Shown in pieces: positions 11,601 to 18,114 of a stretch of DNA of 60,779 nucleotides. The stretch's first letter is position 1. Each line of letters begins with the position of its first letter. Origin of the DNA: Candidatus Poseidoniaceae archaeon (GTDB taxonomy: Archaea; Thermoplasmatota; Poseidoniia; Poseidoniales; Poseidoniaceae); assembly GCA_029250345.1 (NCBI GenBank), contig JAQXFL010000016.1, positions 1 to 60,779 of the forward strand. Reading direction: 5' to 3'. The notes beneath the pieces were generated by a model. The model did not search any database and had not been told where the DNA came from. It saw nothing but the letters and a program-made list of their open reading frames with translations. A program made the position numbers and the translations under genes.

Positions 11601-12194
11601 ATCGCTAAGGGTGACACACGATCTCAAATGTTTACAGCATTCGCTCCAGAAGATTTCGATTCTGGATCGAAGGTCGTCACCGTCACCGTCACCAGCGAAG
11701 ACGGTTTGACTACCGATTCCTTCGATGTGGAAATTGTCAAGGCGAGCATCGAACTTTCTGTCGACCAGGATGATATCAAAGAAGTTTCAAATCTTTACGC
11801 TAACCGAGCTGGCAAATTGATTATACCGATCCAGAACAGTGGATTCTTGGGCAGTGATGATATCGTTGTTTCTGTAAATATTCAAGGTGGTCGAAGCCTG
11901 GGTGCTCAAACCGTTTCGATCGACCCTGAGGGAATGACAAACGTCACTTTCGACATGGAGGCTTCAGATGCATCGGGTACTGTACGGTTTGATGTGCGTA
12001 TTGAAATTGTTGGCGAAGACAGTGAATTCACCGACAATGCTGTTGATGAGTTCGATTTCAAGATCGAGTATCAAATAGATGAATCAACTGACGATTCCAA
12101 CTTGTTTACCATTGTCATCGCAATTCTTGGAGTATTGGTGCTCTACGGTGGTGTTCGCATCTCCCGACGCAGCAACAAGGGCTCACGTTTCTGA
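2637..12194 (+). CDS. aglB: Giant STT3/AglB oligosaccharyltransferase with a ~1,700-residue modular beta-sandwich extension
   Basis: AglB moves a lipid-linked glycan onto asparagine in N-X-S/T sites of exported proteins, on the outer face of the membrane. Residues 1 to about 880 form a multi-helix membrane domain. It carries acidic loop motifs at GGSDPWYM (D411) and near DRSYPIGG (D434), and ADHDAF at residues 524-529. The catalytic ectodomain has the signature WWDYG at 956-960. From about residue 1410 (ISGQVTMSDNGLPLPG) onward there are roughly ten carboxypeptidase-regulatory or Cna-B-like modules, then an NPCBM/NEW3-like module near 11430-11740. A final membrane helix (about 3156-3175) and a basic tail end the protein. 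Total length is 3185 residues; known AglB proteins are typically 600-1000. ATG 2637 follows GAGGG; an upstream in-frame ATG at 2517 adds a cysteine-rich stretch unlikely to be translated. The ectodomain is rich in N-X-S/T sites. Confidence 0.93.
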   Translation: MEQITGTKSTAPAAPLGWLIAPLAVLLALAAIKLVGIDFELTADNLAPMLIVGAAGILGLVPSMLDQSNSASVSKATLSLSTLAVALIGAVAIYMLDNGAFSGLLFAFVTFGVHFMSSRGRHELATIIVFIAMGANVGIFIASDALTTLPEIYNLAPEGEPQSLVSTLNLKNQAVGYLFFSHLTVFTLVGVLVATFARGVLTPVGESGWFSFLNSDTSSKFNKNNLPLQIALTVWALAHIGSLWHFETVSVADKLGITSAADYHGIVGYWQAFFTGMVAVVVAGMFSERWHTRAMTLGSLWTLYVVSSWYDAGMFSMDLLEGNWGSLIWLGLTFFIGVGIYSISTHETWGGWVNRDDHEYSGARKFWNQHWSSVMIGLAFFFGLVIRTQWYVVPSMNAFGTGNWDMTGGSDPWYMKRVVDYILANNAHMIFDADRSYPIGGINPRPPIFTWSIAVVATLLEPFFSNGDAVWWAILSLPAIYGALTILPVAYIAREHINEKAAVVAAWLIAFMPAHVSHTTWALADHDAFIMLFITLGFMFWLRAVKYAGSERLLRSSSPSAMAFVNAFTAVAQERRAALSAAVLAGVSFGIVSLGWKGFVVGPSIIFLAYAAQVALNMFRRRDSTTLNVLFLTMLSVNFLMALPFYGHPQIDLMLDGTGLQPFLFIAIFTIAISFVTTGFRDKPWLLVLGVLAGAGTVFFIVLWLLKEANLSNAWDVLFTGSGYFTKTKIFGTVAEANAPNRGQLFAQFGPITFVLSLIMGILCIWSALRDRKQTKLVFGVWILAASFMAWTAARFMFNATPAIAVLGAWGIVSLWKWANWEGMVKTWKKMGIRSPEDRIRGARKALWRTPSFSAIMLVMIMLFGQQFTYGLDAAIPSSNNAEDDIDETIYNLIPDAFRWEIGGFSLLDDSTYDGNWYLGSFGSGFNDNGWNSAYEWLAEQDQDMKYSERPAFVSWWDYGFQALDTGEHPSVSDNFQTGISATGNMLLARSQEDLVSMFIWQLGQGDLTYNEAKTGNLEFTNGYQNIVGSYLTDEQMDILNDVSTDVDTDERVSFLKLNSYQVYRTNEDTVLARGYHHTDGVFDESTQYWRVYDEGERILCTDSLSTTCVDGDWSSEAEAENTFSNNIRTGNDNINRVSHYIIGDYWYTADLVEEYGSVSTNLHRSNARLALTVQLLSNSLDSGEIIDMYDELINMEGYYTVQDYDGAPGETIDRDHEIRYYAIDNRLYPRAGRYTADMNYNQGQPMGIFGAPTILSGQDITTYMDEVYETIRGDFPDEMTRAEVDEAITQDFLNQQSGADIDPLQVQDVRVDHNSAFFDTMLARSYVGYGASTLGVDAGSSNPQPAQHFGQSGSPGSILSQGLPLPGAMTNHFVISNWYSPEANSSVTAEEQTVGISSTNTLVKILKYYSGAEISGQVTMSDNGLPLPGVRLLIERDAFSGEGADDLDPDTYWVPIGFTDADENGRWSFDAPAGRIRVSAYAGDYDPTLAQDNIRSGAFSQGLGDILTETNDDRVINDISAILGEVANMSWLGENQHNITAEQADSNAPVSADFNIAVESSGISGQVTWSGHESFDGDALVSTDFILRNIWSLTDNYTLTTTNGSFTSADSRILQGSGEATFVENGTFESEGVAFADDFTGTFTRSIGDKRVYTSNGTWDGKGTLVASWIAEDNVLDCLDNETAPMPENSTVCIQDSTTSPLTYLLDGAVEANGRLTSDGISTLVTEHVGDSFEATGSFEGTGTLNGTGLFIGTGSFSGEMVQPGSFYLTGLVPGVYNMIAQLDNGKEVLLPDPVNVGISPSYDLAMTMPGSIFEDTLQDFYEEKLVNEVIEWVDVDLGMDSLVEIHTDEDGNFSYGPIASGEYFYRVDIDSDGWYELNETIYARGESENFSLAMDVPEMYDISLQLTSPVDPQTQTAYADVSQRVVTFTNSDPLFGPLNATSDETGMVYIELPMGAYTISDESGDDYILFDFVELNNEDVAMSSAYAIATYVNGSIRAPDGGLFSAEYTYADWAAQEAVYKLEQSQPASGLEVNFVANDLSFSTTVETDGNFSMRLPSGNTFHMTAISLVSQMSSGQLVVLGGDAEIDIGLMYLEPTVATLGLVYLYDNSSLWDGLVPGYAAQEVVATDSTGLEWRTTIDDQGGFAFSLQPGDWDFTVDEELLNSTTVTDYAILDNEGIAPNSVELFVSPEPLTIVLNVFMNSGGDGIFANGTGVSPAFSLIPLNNHGQQYNFTTSDYTATGNISVVLEPGLYSIDFNETSADDENATDYNLLGDSTFETMIVGIEAYEEAVSFALRNEYLVTGQLTNSSGEGVEKQFLLRNDADDLWHNIASDVNGSFASYVPAGEWVAIVAPFSASNDSMETYREAFTVSEDSSLRTGLNFTSIEVVTVNFQVQELNTDSNMSDVRITLVSHDGFGNITLSKSDQFGNVSETIMPGTWSMFLNQTEPQRQWSLDTFDTPFTTDNAVDGVLELGIVSPELMVEIGGKVFWDLNDDDIPGGTEGVANTTVSITGFNNTAIDTNVTTDEFGVWSLFVPIQDEYQVSVSKEGFSTEVYNVSNTSAYPVYAAPESYDIEMTAGNVTVSGNVTDINDAERLNGSIVTLYPTSGMAGETIVVESQFDNEVLTWSAVISPGEWIVVVTEANPGENGGGVAIGLLDASISDGATLDLEMSLGGWLDLSTSWTDIKLDEYHAGSSSDGWIYMNETAVVTMTIGDDLEWDLPVGEDGTISVLMPASEIEMDSSFITIQHDLQLEMEYIGGAVTQVAEGRSPVSLSYTRSINSDTSISMVEGSVTGATVDSEVAFTAIEEEEGYQQIEFELELNYEGTETVQVFDVLGQILVSPDEADWTIEFKNGSTYEDSYQVSLGIGNSTNDTSVQSTATVGVRITVANQSAAWHLEDPHTLKVRMLTDSTPSSEISVTVQVPQIYGLETSDEDESVGIGAGGSSMFGFVLENTGNGDDSYTIELSDNIPEGWEVTPMSSVITIAKGDTRSQMFTAFAPEDFDSGSKVVTVTVTSEDGLTTDSFDVEIVKASIELSVDQDDIKEVSNLYANRAGKLIIPIQNSGFLGSDDIVVSVNIQGGRSLGAQTVSIDPEGMTNVTFDMEASDASGTVRFDVRIEIVGEDSEFTDNAVDEFDFKIEYQIDESTDDSNLFTIVIAILGVLVLYGGVRISRRSNKGSRF

Positions 12195-12208
12195 TTTCAG
12201 ACAACCCA

Positions 12209-12214
12209 TTATAT
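12209..12214 (+). promoter_or_regulatory. TATA box of the subtilase gene
   Basis: The AT-rich element CATTATATCC lies about 40 bases before ATG 12251, just after the AglB stop. With TBP-dependent initiation about 25 bases downstream, it leaves a short leader containing the GGGGGG-type ribosome site. This argues against the earlier ATG at 12227, which would be too close to the box. Confidence 0.4.
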
Positions 12215-12250
12215 CCAGAGTTCCAAATGAACTCGTGTAGGGGGGTCGGA

Positions 12251-13483
12251 ATGGAAGGGCTTGACAACGTAGAATTGCTCCCAGAGCCTAATGATTCACG
12301 CATACTTTCTGTTGTTGATTCTGCAGTTGTAGGCTTCCAAGACCAGTGGCGGTCAGAAGTCACTGGTTGGGCTCCAATGCAGGCCGTGCCAGTCCCTCGG
12401 ATACGTCGTCGTAAGATGCTCGTCACCAATGGCGTCGCCTTCTCTGTTCTTGTTATACTGATGCTCTATGTTTGGAATTCGGGATTGCTCTTTCTTGAGA
12501 TTCCTCCACCAAAGTCTGAATGGGCCATCGAACAGTCCCAATTTGAGGATTTGACCGATATGGGTCTGTCTGGTGAAGGCGTTCGGGTCTGTATGGTTGA
12601 CACTGGAATAGATCTCAGTAACCCTGCATTTTCAAATCTACAAGTTACCTTCAAGGACATGATAGGTGCTTCAACTTCTCCAGTTGACTACGGTTACGTT
12701 GCCCACGGTACGTTGATGGCAGGCATTCTTGTCTCGAACGATCATCAACTTGGTGTAGCACCAAATGTTGACCTTGCGATGGTTGCAGCTCTCGGTGCAG
12801 ATGAGGATGACATGAACAGCGGTTCAGAAGACACAGTTGCACGTTCAATTCGCTGGTGTCAAGATGAATATCAAGCGCACATCATATCTCTCTCTCTTGG
12901 TGGGGAGCAAAACGTTGAGATGCACACCGAGGGAAGCAGTGTTTCTGCGGTGCGAAGGGCTGTTGACTCAGGTATTTTCGTCGTCGCTGCGGCAGGTAAC
13001 GATGGTGGTGGGAGCGATGACGGTTTGGTATCTGTTCCCGGTAATGTCCCTCGAGTCATAACAGTGGGTGCATCTACAGAGTCTCAAAGTGTATGGGCAA
13101 ACTCATCTTCAGGGTCACAATCTTTACTGAACGGTGAACAACGCCAACATCCCCACATGAAACCTGAAGTGATTGCTCCTGGTGAAAACATCATCAGCAC
13201 AGGTGTAGGCGACACGTGGTTTTCCAGCAGTGGCACATCAGATTCCACGGTATTTGTTACTGGTGCGCTATCGCTTCTTCTCGAGGCGTTCCCTGAATAC
13301 AAGGCAACATCAGATTCAGACGGATCGTGTATCGATGCAGTCAAGAACGCTCTCATGGAATCTGCGCTGAAATACGACGATACTGCAACGCATGATAACC
13401 AATGGGGATACGGTCAATTACAGGCTTTGGACTGGTATTCTTACCTTGAAGTTCAATCACCTGTGTGCTCGTTTTCCGAATAA
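12251..13483 (+). CDS. Membrane-anchored subtilisin-like serine protease (S8 family)
   Basis: This is a 410-residue subtilase with a cytoplasmic N-terminus of about 55 residues and one membrane helix (VAFSVLVILMLYVW), so the protease domain probably faces outward. The catalytic triad is intact: D117 in VCMVDTGID, H152 in AHGTLMAGI and S330 in SSSGTSDS. The oxyanion asparagine is N250 in AAAGND. The residues after GTS are SDSTVFVTGA instead of the common MAAPHVAGA, a small deviation. No typical cleavable propeptide is visible. ATG 12251 was chosen because GGGGGGTCGG lies just upstream; ATG 12227 would add eight residues. It follows aglB by 56 bases. A role in processing or turnover of neighbouring surface proteins is an inference. 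Confidence 0.9.
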   Translation: MEGLDNVELLPEPNDSRILSVVDSAVVGFQDQWRSEVTGWAPMQAVPVPRIRRRKMLVTNGVAFSVLVILMLYVWNSGLLFLEIPPPKSEWAIEQSQFEDLTDMGLSGEGVRVCMVDTGIDLSNPAFSNLQVTFKDMIGASTSPVDYGYVAHGTLMAGILVSNDHQLGVAPNVDLAMVAALGADEDDMNSGSEDTVARSIRWCQDEYQAHIISLSLGGEQNVEMHTEGSSVSAVRRAVDSGIFVVAAAGNDGGGSDDGLVSVPGNVPRVITVGASTESQSVWANSSSGSQSLLNGEQRQHPHMKPEVIAPGENIISTGVGDTWFSSSGTSDSTVFVTGALSLLLEAFPEYKATSDSDGSCIDAVKNALMESALKYDDTATHDNQWGYGQLQALDWYSYLEVQSPVCSFSE

Positions 13484-13548
13484 AGGCTGTACTAAGCCGT
13501 ATTTTGTGTGCACCACCTTCTGCACATTTTGATACTATGGTCGGTATA

Positions 13549-13628
13549 TGATATTTTAACACCCTGCAAGATGATATTTTTGCCAAGTTTTGATATTCTT
13601 AAACTGACGATTGAGGCGCAGTATTATA
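13549..13628 (+). promoter_or_regulatory. AT-rich promoter region with three TGATAT repeats and a TATA-like box
   Basis: The 174-base gap before the beta-helix gene is unusually AT-rich. TGATATTTT occurs at 13549-13557 and 13572-13580, and TGATATTCT at 13591-13599, spaced 23 and 19 bases. TATTATA at 13622-13628 lies 30-36 bases before GTG 13658 and is the best core-promoter candidate. The upstream copies could be regulator sites or alternative TATA boxes; sequence alone does not decide. Confidence 0.35.
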
Positions 13629-13657
13629 TTCTTGTTGACTATGGGGGAAGAACAGAG

Positions 13658-16600
13658 GTGTCTATTTTGAAGAACACAACATCGCACAAGAGTATATCGC
13701 TGGTCGCACTCCTTTTGCTTTCAACGCTAACAGGGCTTATCGCTATCCCAACTGCATCTGCAGTGAACGAAACCAAGTCTGGAATCATAACCGGGACTGA
13801 AACTTGGACTGGAACTATGAATCTTAACGGCGACATTGTCGTTGCAGAAGGTGCGAAGCTTGTTGTCAACGCCGGAACAGTGATCAATATCCCTTACGGT
13901 TACTACATTGATGTCGAAGGTGCAATCTGCATCGGTGACAGTGCTTGTGGCGCAAGTTCTGGTTCAGCAAGCAATCAAGCCCGATTCATCTGGTCGTCTC
14001 CGACCGATTACACCATTCAAGGGCGATGCTACTCCAACAGTTCCAGCAACCCAAATTACAACAGCGATACTGCTTGCGGTTCGGGTATGATTATTCGCTC
14101 GACAATTGACCAGGCGATTACTTCGATCAAGTATGCACACTTTGAAAACGCATACGGCCATCCTTTCGAAACCAATCAAGTGAGCGGTATGCAATACGGT
14201 GCTTTGGTTTTCGATGGTTCGTCAACTTCTGCACAGGGTCTTTCGTTTGCGAATATCAATACCTCGAACATCATGGCGATTGACCTTGCTGCGCCAAGTA
14301 TCTCAGATTCTACCTTCACCCTCGGTATCGATGGAAACGGATACGATGCAGCAGCAGTTCGTGCTTACGGAGCTGGAGCAGGTATTTTGGCAACAATGGA
14401 GGTCACAAATTCTGTTTTCACAGGGGACACCGCAGCAGAATGTGGTAACGACGGACGTAGCCTCATATATGTCGAAAGTTCATATGTAGATTTCTCTGAT
14501 CTTGACATCAAGGATAACTCCTATGGATTCTTCATGAAAGAAAGTTCTGGATCAATTACTGACTCGGTTATCAACGTGAAGTGCAGTGGAATCGACACAA
14601 ACTCTCACAAAGTCACGGGCACAATCAACCACACCCTTGTCATCAACGACAACACGATTACTACCGCAGATGGTTCTGGAATCACAGCCTATGACGGAGC
14701 GATTGTCGTTGCTGAGCGCAACACTATTTCCGGCGCAGCGTCAGGTTCTGGTTTTGGTATCCGCTCCTCAACAGTCACTGCTAACAACAACATCATCGGC
14801 CCAATCGGAGGCTGGAACGGATTGTGGATTTACGGAACATCCGATGTTGTTGCTGAGAACAATACCATCCAGGACACTGCCAAAGAAGCAGTTCTCATTG
14901 GTGAATACCATTATCTCGATCAGGGGTGGAATGTCCCAACACCAACCGCATCCCGTCTTTATCTTGCCAACAACCAAATTTCGAACAACACCGGTGTCTG
15001 TAACTCTCAAATGTACGATGGAGACTTCCAATGCCCTGCAATTCACGTGTTCATGTCTTCAGCAACCCTGTATGACAACACCGTCACGAACAACGGTGGA
15101 GACGGCATGAGAATCAAAGCAAGCATCGTCAACGCTCAACGAAACACCATTGAAGTCTCTGGATTTGCGGCGAACGTCTCGTTGTTCGACGATAACTACG
15201 GTAACAAGTACGGTTCAATTGCCTACTTCTCCGAGAACACATACACGAATGCGACACAGGTCTACAACATCACCGAGTCCCGTGTTACAGTTCAGTCTGA
15301 ATACATCCCAGATGCAGGCGGTAACGAACTGTATCCTGTTCAAATGAGCTGGCTTGGCCCTGAATGTCCATATGTTCAGGATGAATGTTTGCAAGTCCCT
15401 CCTACTGCAATTATGCCTCCGGCCTTCATGCCATTGGCTCTCGAAGTAGTTGATAATTCCACAGTGTTCTCCTACGCAAACCTGCAGAACTTTGATTCCT
15501 CTAAGATACACGTTCAGAACCAAAACTCCGCCTGGGGTAGCCAAGTCCGAGAGGGAGAACTTGTTCGATACCAAGTGAAGGCCCAAAACAGCAACGTCGT
15601 TGACGCAACTGTTGTTATCCGCGATGCATCTGGACTACCGCTTTACACACTCACCACCGATGCGTTTGGGTTCACTCCTGAGGTTTCACTTCCATCCGAC
15701 TTCCTCCTCGACCGTAACTGGAATCACAATGTCGGTGAAACGAATGTCCAGATTCCTGGTGTCCTTGATTCTGAAGGCAACCCAGTCTTCATCGACGAAA
15801 ACTCCTGCGCCGATGGATACGATAACGACGGAGATACCAAGGTTGACTCCGAAGATGGAGACTGTACTGGTGGCCGCGAGTTGCCTTTCTACACCGTAGA
15901 AGCGTACAAATTCGGAAAGGGTCAGAAGGATTTCAATTTCGTTCTCAGTGGAGGAATCGACGATGTGATTAACCTCGTGAACCTGAAGCCGAGCGTCACC
16001 GTTACTCAAAACGATGGATACTCATTTGCCACGACTGCCACTCTAAGCGGCGGTGCATGGGATGGAATTTCCGGACCATATGCGCTCGATCAAATCGCTT
16101 ACGACAATCAATTCGGTGTCATTAAGCGTGTGGAAATCCAACCGCCAGGCTCTACCGATTGGTACAACGCCATTGACACCTCGGGTGCGAATGGGATGAT
16201 TTCGATGTCGACACATCCTTACAAGACATGGTCGTTTGAATGGGATTTGTCAGCACATCCAGAAGGTGAGGGCGACGTCACCTTCCGTGTCCGTTCATAC
16301 GACGGGTTAGATTACTCTCCTGTCGAAGTACGAAAGTACAAACTGAATCTCGTGGCTCCGACAACTCTTGTGAATTCGCCTGCTGATGGCACATCGCATA
16401 CCAACGGCAAAGTGACTTTCACTGGTACTTCCAGCGATCCGTATTCCGGAACATGGGGCAGCGATATCAAATCCATTTGGTTCGATATCAATGGTCCAAA
16501 CGGTTACACCGCAAATTTCGATGTGTCTGGTTCTACTGCATGGGCATACGACTGGATTTTCCAAGAATTGCAAACTGGGCAGTATGATTTCCGCATTTGG

Positions 16601-18055
16601 GCTTCAGACAGTGATTTCTGCAACACGAAATCCAGCTGGGTTGATTGTGAACACGAAACTCGAAGCATCAACATCAATACCGATAACGCAATTCCTTTCG
16701 TTCAACTTAGCGAGCCACTGAATTCTGATATTCTTCGAGCCAGTGAAACTCAACTCATTCAAGGTGTAGCATTGGATAACGATGGACTGGTCACTCGTGT
16801 CGAGATTTCAATCTTTGATCTCGCAAGTGGTGCTACTGTCAATAACGGTCCGAACCCTGTGACAAACTTTGCTCCGAACGGTGCATGGTACACAACTTGG
16901 GATACATCCGACCTCATCCATGACCAACAATATGAATTGGTCATCAAAGCATGGGACGGCAAGGACTTTTCGAATGAGGAGCGAATCCGCATCACAATCG
17001 ATAATCCAACTGATGCAAACAATCTCGTTCCAGAATTCAACTCAACTGGCTGGTCGAGTACTATTACTTTGTTCTGTGACTCAAACCCGACCAAGCTCGA
17101 CCGTTGCAACGGTGGAATCAACGTTGACTTGATGGATTACTTCTCAGACCCAGATGGTGTTGAAGACGGTAAAACCGATGGGCTGAACTTCGATATCTAT
17201 GACGATCCTACCAACTTGGATGATGATTTCTACGGCGATTACCTTACTCTTTCCGATAAGGGAGTTGTCAGTTATGACCCTGCATTCGTTACCGGCCTTT
17301 CCAACGATGTTTCAGAATGGTCACTCGTTGGTCTCATGTTTGTGGCTCGTGACGCTTACGATTCAGTCGCTTACTCCTACAAGGTGAACGTCGTAGTCGT
17401 TGAAATCTCATTCAGCGTCGTTCGAGACAACTCTGGACCTCTTGGGCCAGACTCCCCTGCATATTTCAGCGGCCAAGGTTTGCCGAACAGTCTAGTTGAG
17501 GCTCGGTTTGACAGTCTCAAGGGTGTTCGAATTAACCAAACCCGTGTTAATGCAGATGCAACTTGGACAATGGAAATTTCAAGCAGTCAGCTTTCTGGCA
17601 TGGAAGGAACAAGCAACATTATCTTTGAGATGGATGATCAGGTCTATTCAGTCCCTGGTGAAAACACAAACGCTCTCTTCCAACTCAGTGTTGGTGATGG
17701 TTCTGAATCCAATTCCAACGTCTGGATGATTGTCGGTGCTGTATTCGGAATCATTGTATTGTTAGGTGCTGGTATGTTCTTCTTCCAAGTCGAATACGAT
17801 GACATGGATGAACTTGCCGAAATGGCACAAGCCGAACAAGAGGCTGCATCAGCAGACCCTTACGCATGGGCCAAGGCTCGACAAGAACCGGTAGGCATTC
17901 CTGCCGCTACCGTTGCCACGACTCCGGTCGCTGCTCAAACAGTGGCAGCAGCAGTTCAACCTGCGGCCCCACAGGCATCTCAGCATCCGGGATGGATTTG
18001 GGATTCGGAGTCCAACAACTGGGTTCCAGATCCAAACTACACTCCTGATCAGTGA
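13658..18055 (+). CDS. Anchored surface protein with beta-helix, Ig-like domains and a tryptophan-rich cytoplasmic tail
   Basis: The product is about 1465 residues. It starts at GTG 13658 (SILKNTTSHKSISLVALLL), giving a normal signal peptide ending near TASA. The frame extends upstream to 13508 but that part is not signal-like; TTG 13667 is another possible start. Residues about 30-600 are short parallel beta-helix repeats rich in N and T. A cysteine-bracketed acidic segment (CADGYDNDGDTKVDSEDGDC), probably calcium-binding, lies near 15807-15866. Ig-like or fibronectin-like domains follow. A single membrane helix at about 1353-1378 precedes an 85-residue cytoplasmic tail with a Q/A/P linker and the terminal motif HPGWIWDSESNNWVPDP. 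A role in adhesion or envelope structure is inferred from architecture. Confidence 0.85.
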   Translation: MSILKNTTSHKSISLVALLLLSTLTGLIAIPTASAVNETKSGIITGTETWTGTMNLNGDIVVAEGAKLVVNAGTVINIPYGYYIDVEGAICIGDSACGASSGSASNQARFIWSSPTDYTIQGRCYSNSSSNPNYNSDTACGSGMIIRSTIDQAITSIKYAHFENAYGHPFETNQVSGMQYGALVFDGSSTSAQGLSFANINTSNIMAIDLAAPSISDSTFTLGIDGNGYDAAAVRAYGAGAGILATMEVTNSVFTGDTAAECGNDGRSLIYVESSYVDFSDLDIKDNSYGFFMKESSGSITDSVINVKCSGIDTNSHKVTGTINHTLVINDNTITTADGSGITAYDGAIVVAERNTISGAASGSGFGIRSSTVTANNNIIGPIGGWNGLWIYGTSDVVAENNTIQDTAKEAVLIGEYHYLDQGWNVPTPTASRLYLANNQISNNTGVCNSQMYDGDFQCPAIHVFMSSATLYDNTVTNNGGDGMRIKASIVNAQRNTIEVSGFAANVSLFDDNYGNKYGSIAYFSENTYTNATQVYNITESRVTVQSEYIPDAGGNELYPVQMSWLGPECPYVQDECLQVPPTAIMPPAFMPLALEVVDNSTVFSYANLQNFDSSKIHVQNQNSAWGSQVREGELVRYQVKAQNSNVVDATVVIRDASGLPLYTLTTDAFGFTPEVSLPSDFLLDRNWNHNVGETNVQIPGVLDSEGNPVFIDENSCADGYDNDGDTKVDSEDGDCTGGRELPFYTVEAYKFGKGQKDFNFVLSGGIDDVINLVNLKPSVTVTQNDGYSFATTATLSGGAWDGISGPYALDQIAYDNQFGVIKRVEIQPPGSTDWYNAIDTSGANGMISMSTHPYKTWSFEWDLSAHPEGEGDVTFRVRSYDGLDYSPVEVRKYKLNLVAPTTLVNSPADGTSHTNGKVTFTGTSSDPYSGTWGSDIKSIWFDINGPNGYTANFDVSGSTAWAYDWIFQELQTGQYDFRIWASDSDFCNTKSSWVDCEHETRSININTDNAIPFVQLSEPLNSDILRASETQLIQGVALDNDGLVTRVEISIFDLASGATVNNGPNPVTNFAPNGAWYTTWDTSDLIHDQQYELVIKAWDGKDFSNEERIRITIDNPTDANNLVPEFNSTGWSSTITLFCDSNPTKLDRCNGGINVDLMDYFSDPDGVEDGKTDGLNFDIYDDPTNLDDDFYGDYLTLSDKGVVSYDPAFVTGLSNDVSEWSLVGLMFVARDAYDSVAYSYKVNVVVVEISFSVVRDNSGPLGPDSPAYFSGQGLPNSLVEARFDSLKGVRINQTRVNADATWTMEISSSQLSGMEGTSNIIFEMDDQVYSVPGENTNALFQLSVGDGSESNSNVWMIVGAVFGIIVLLGAGMFFFQVEYDDMDELAEMAQAEQEAASADPYAWAKARQEPVGIPAATVATTPVAAQTVAAAVQPAAPQASQHPGWIWDSESNNWVPDPNYTPDQ

Positions 18056-18114
18056 AGCATCTTCTGCTCGCAGGAGCGGAAGTGTTGAAGAGTAGAAAAA
18101 CGCGAGGTAAGGAT

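Noticed and set aside
15807..15866. Acidic cysteine segment read as a MopE-type copper protein
   Set aside because: The segment is a short DxDxD-type calcium-like loop within a larger surface protein; nothing else resembles a copper-binding MopE domain.
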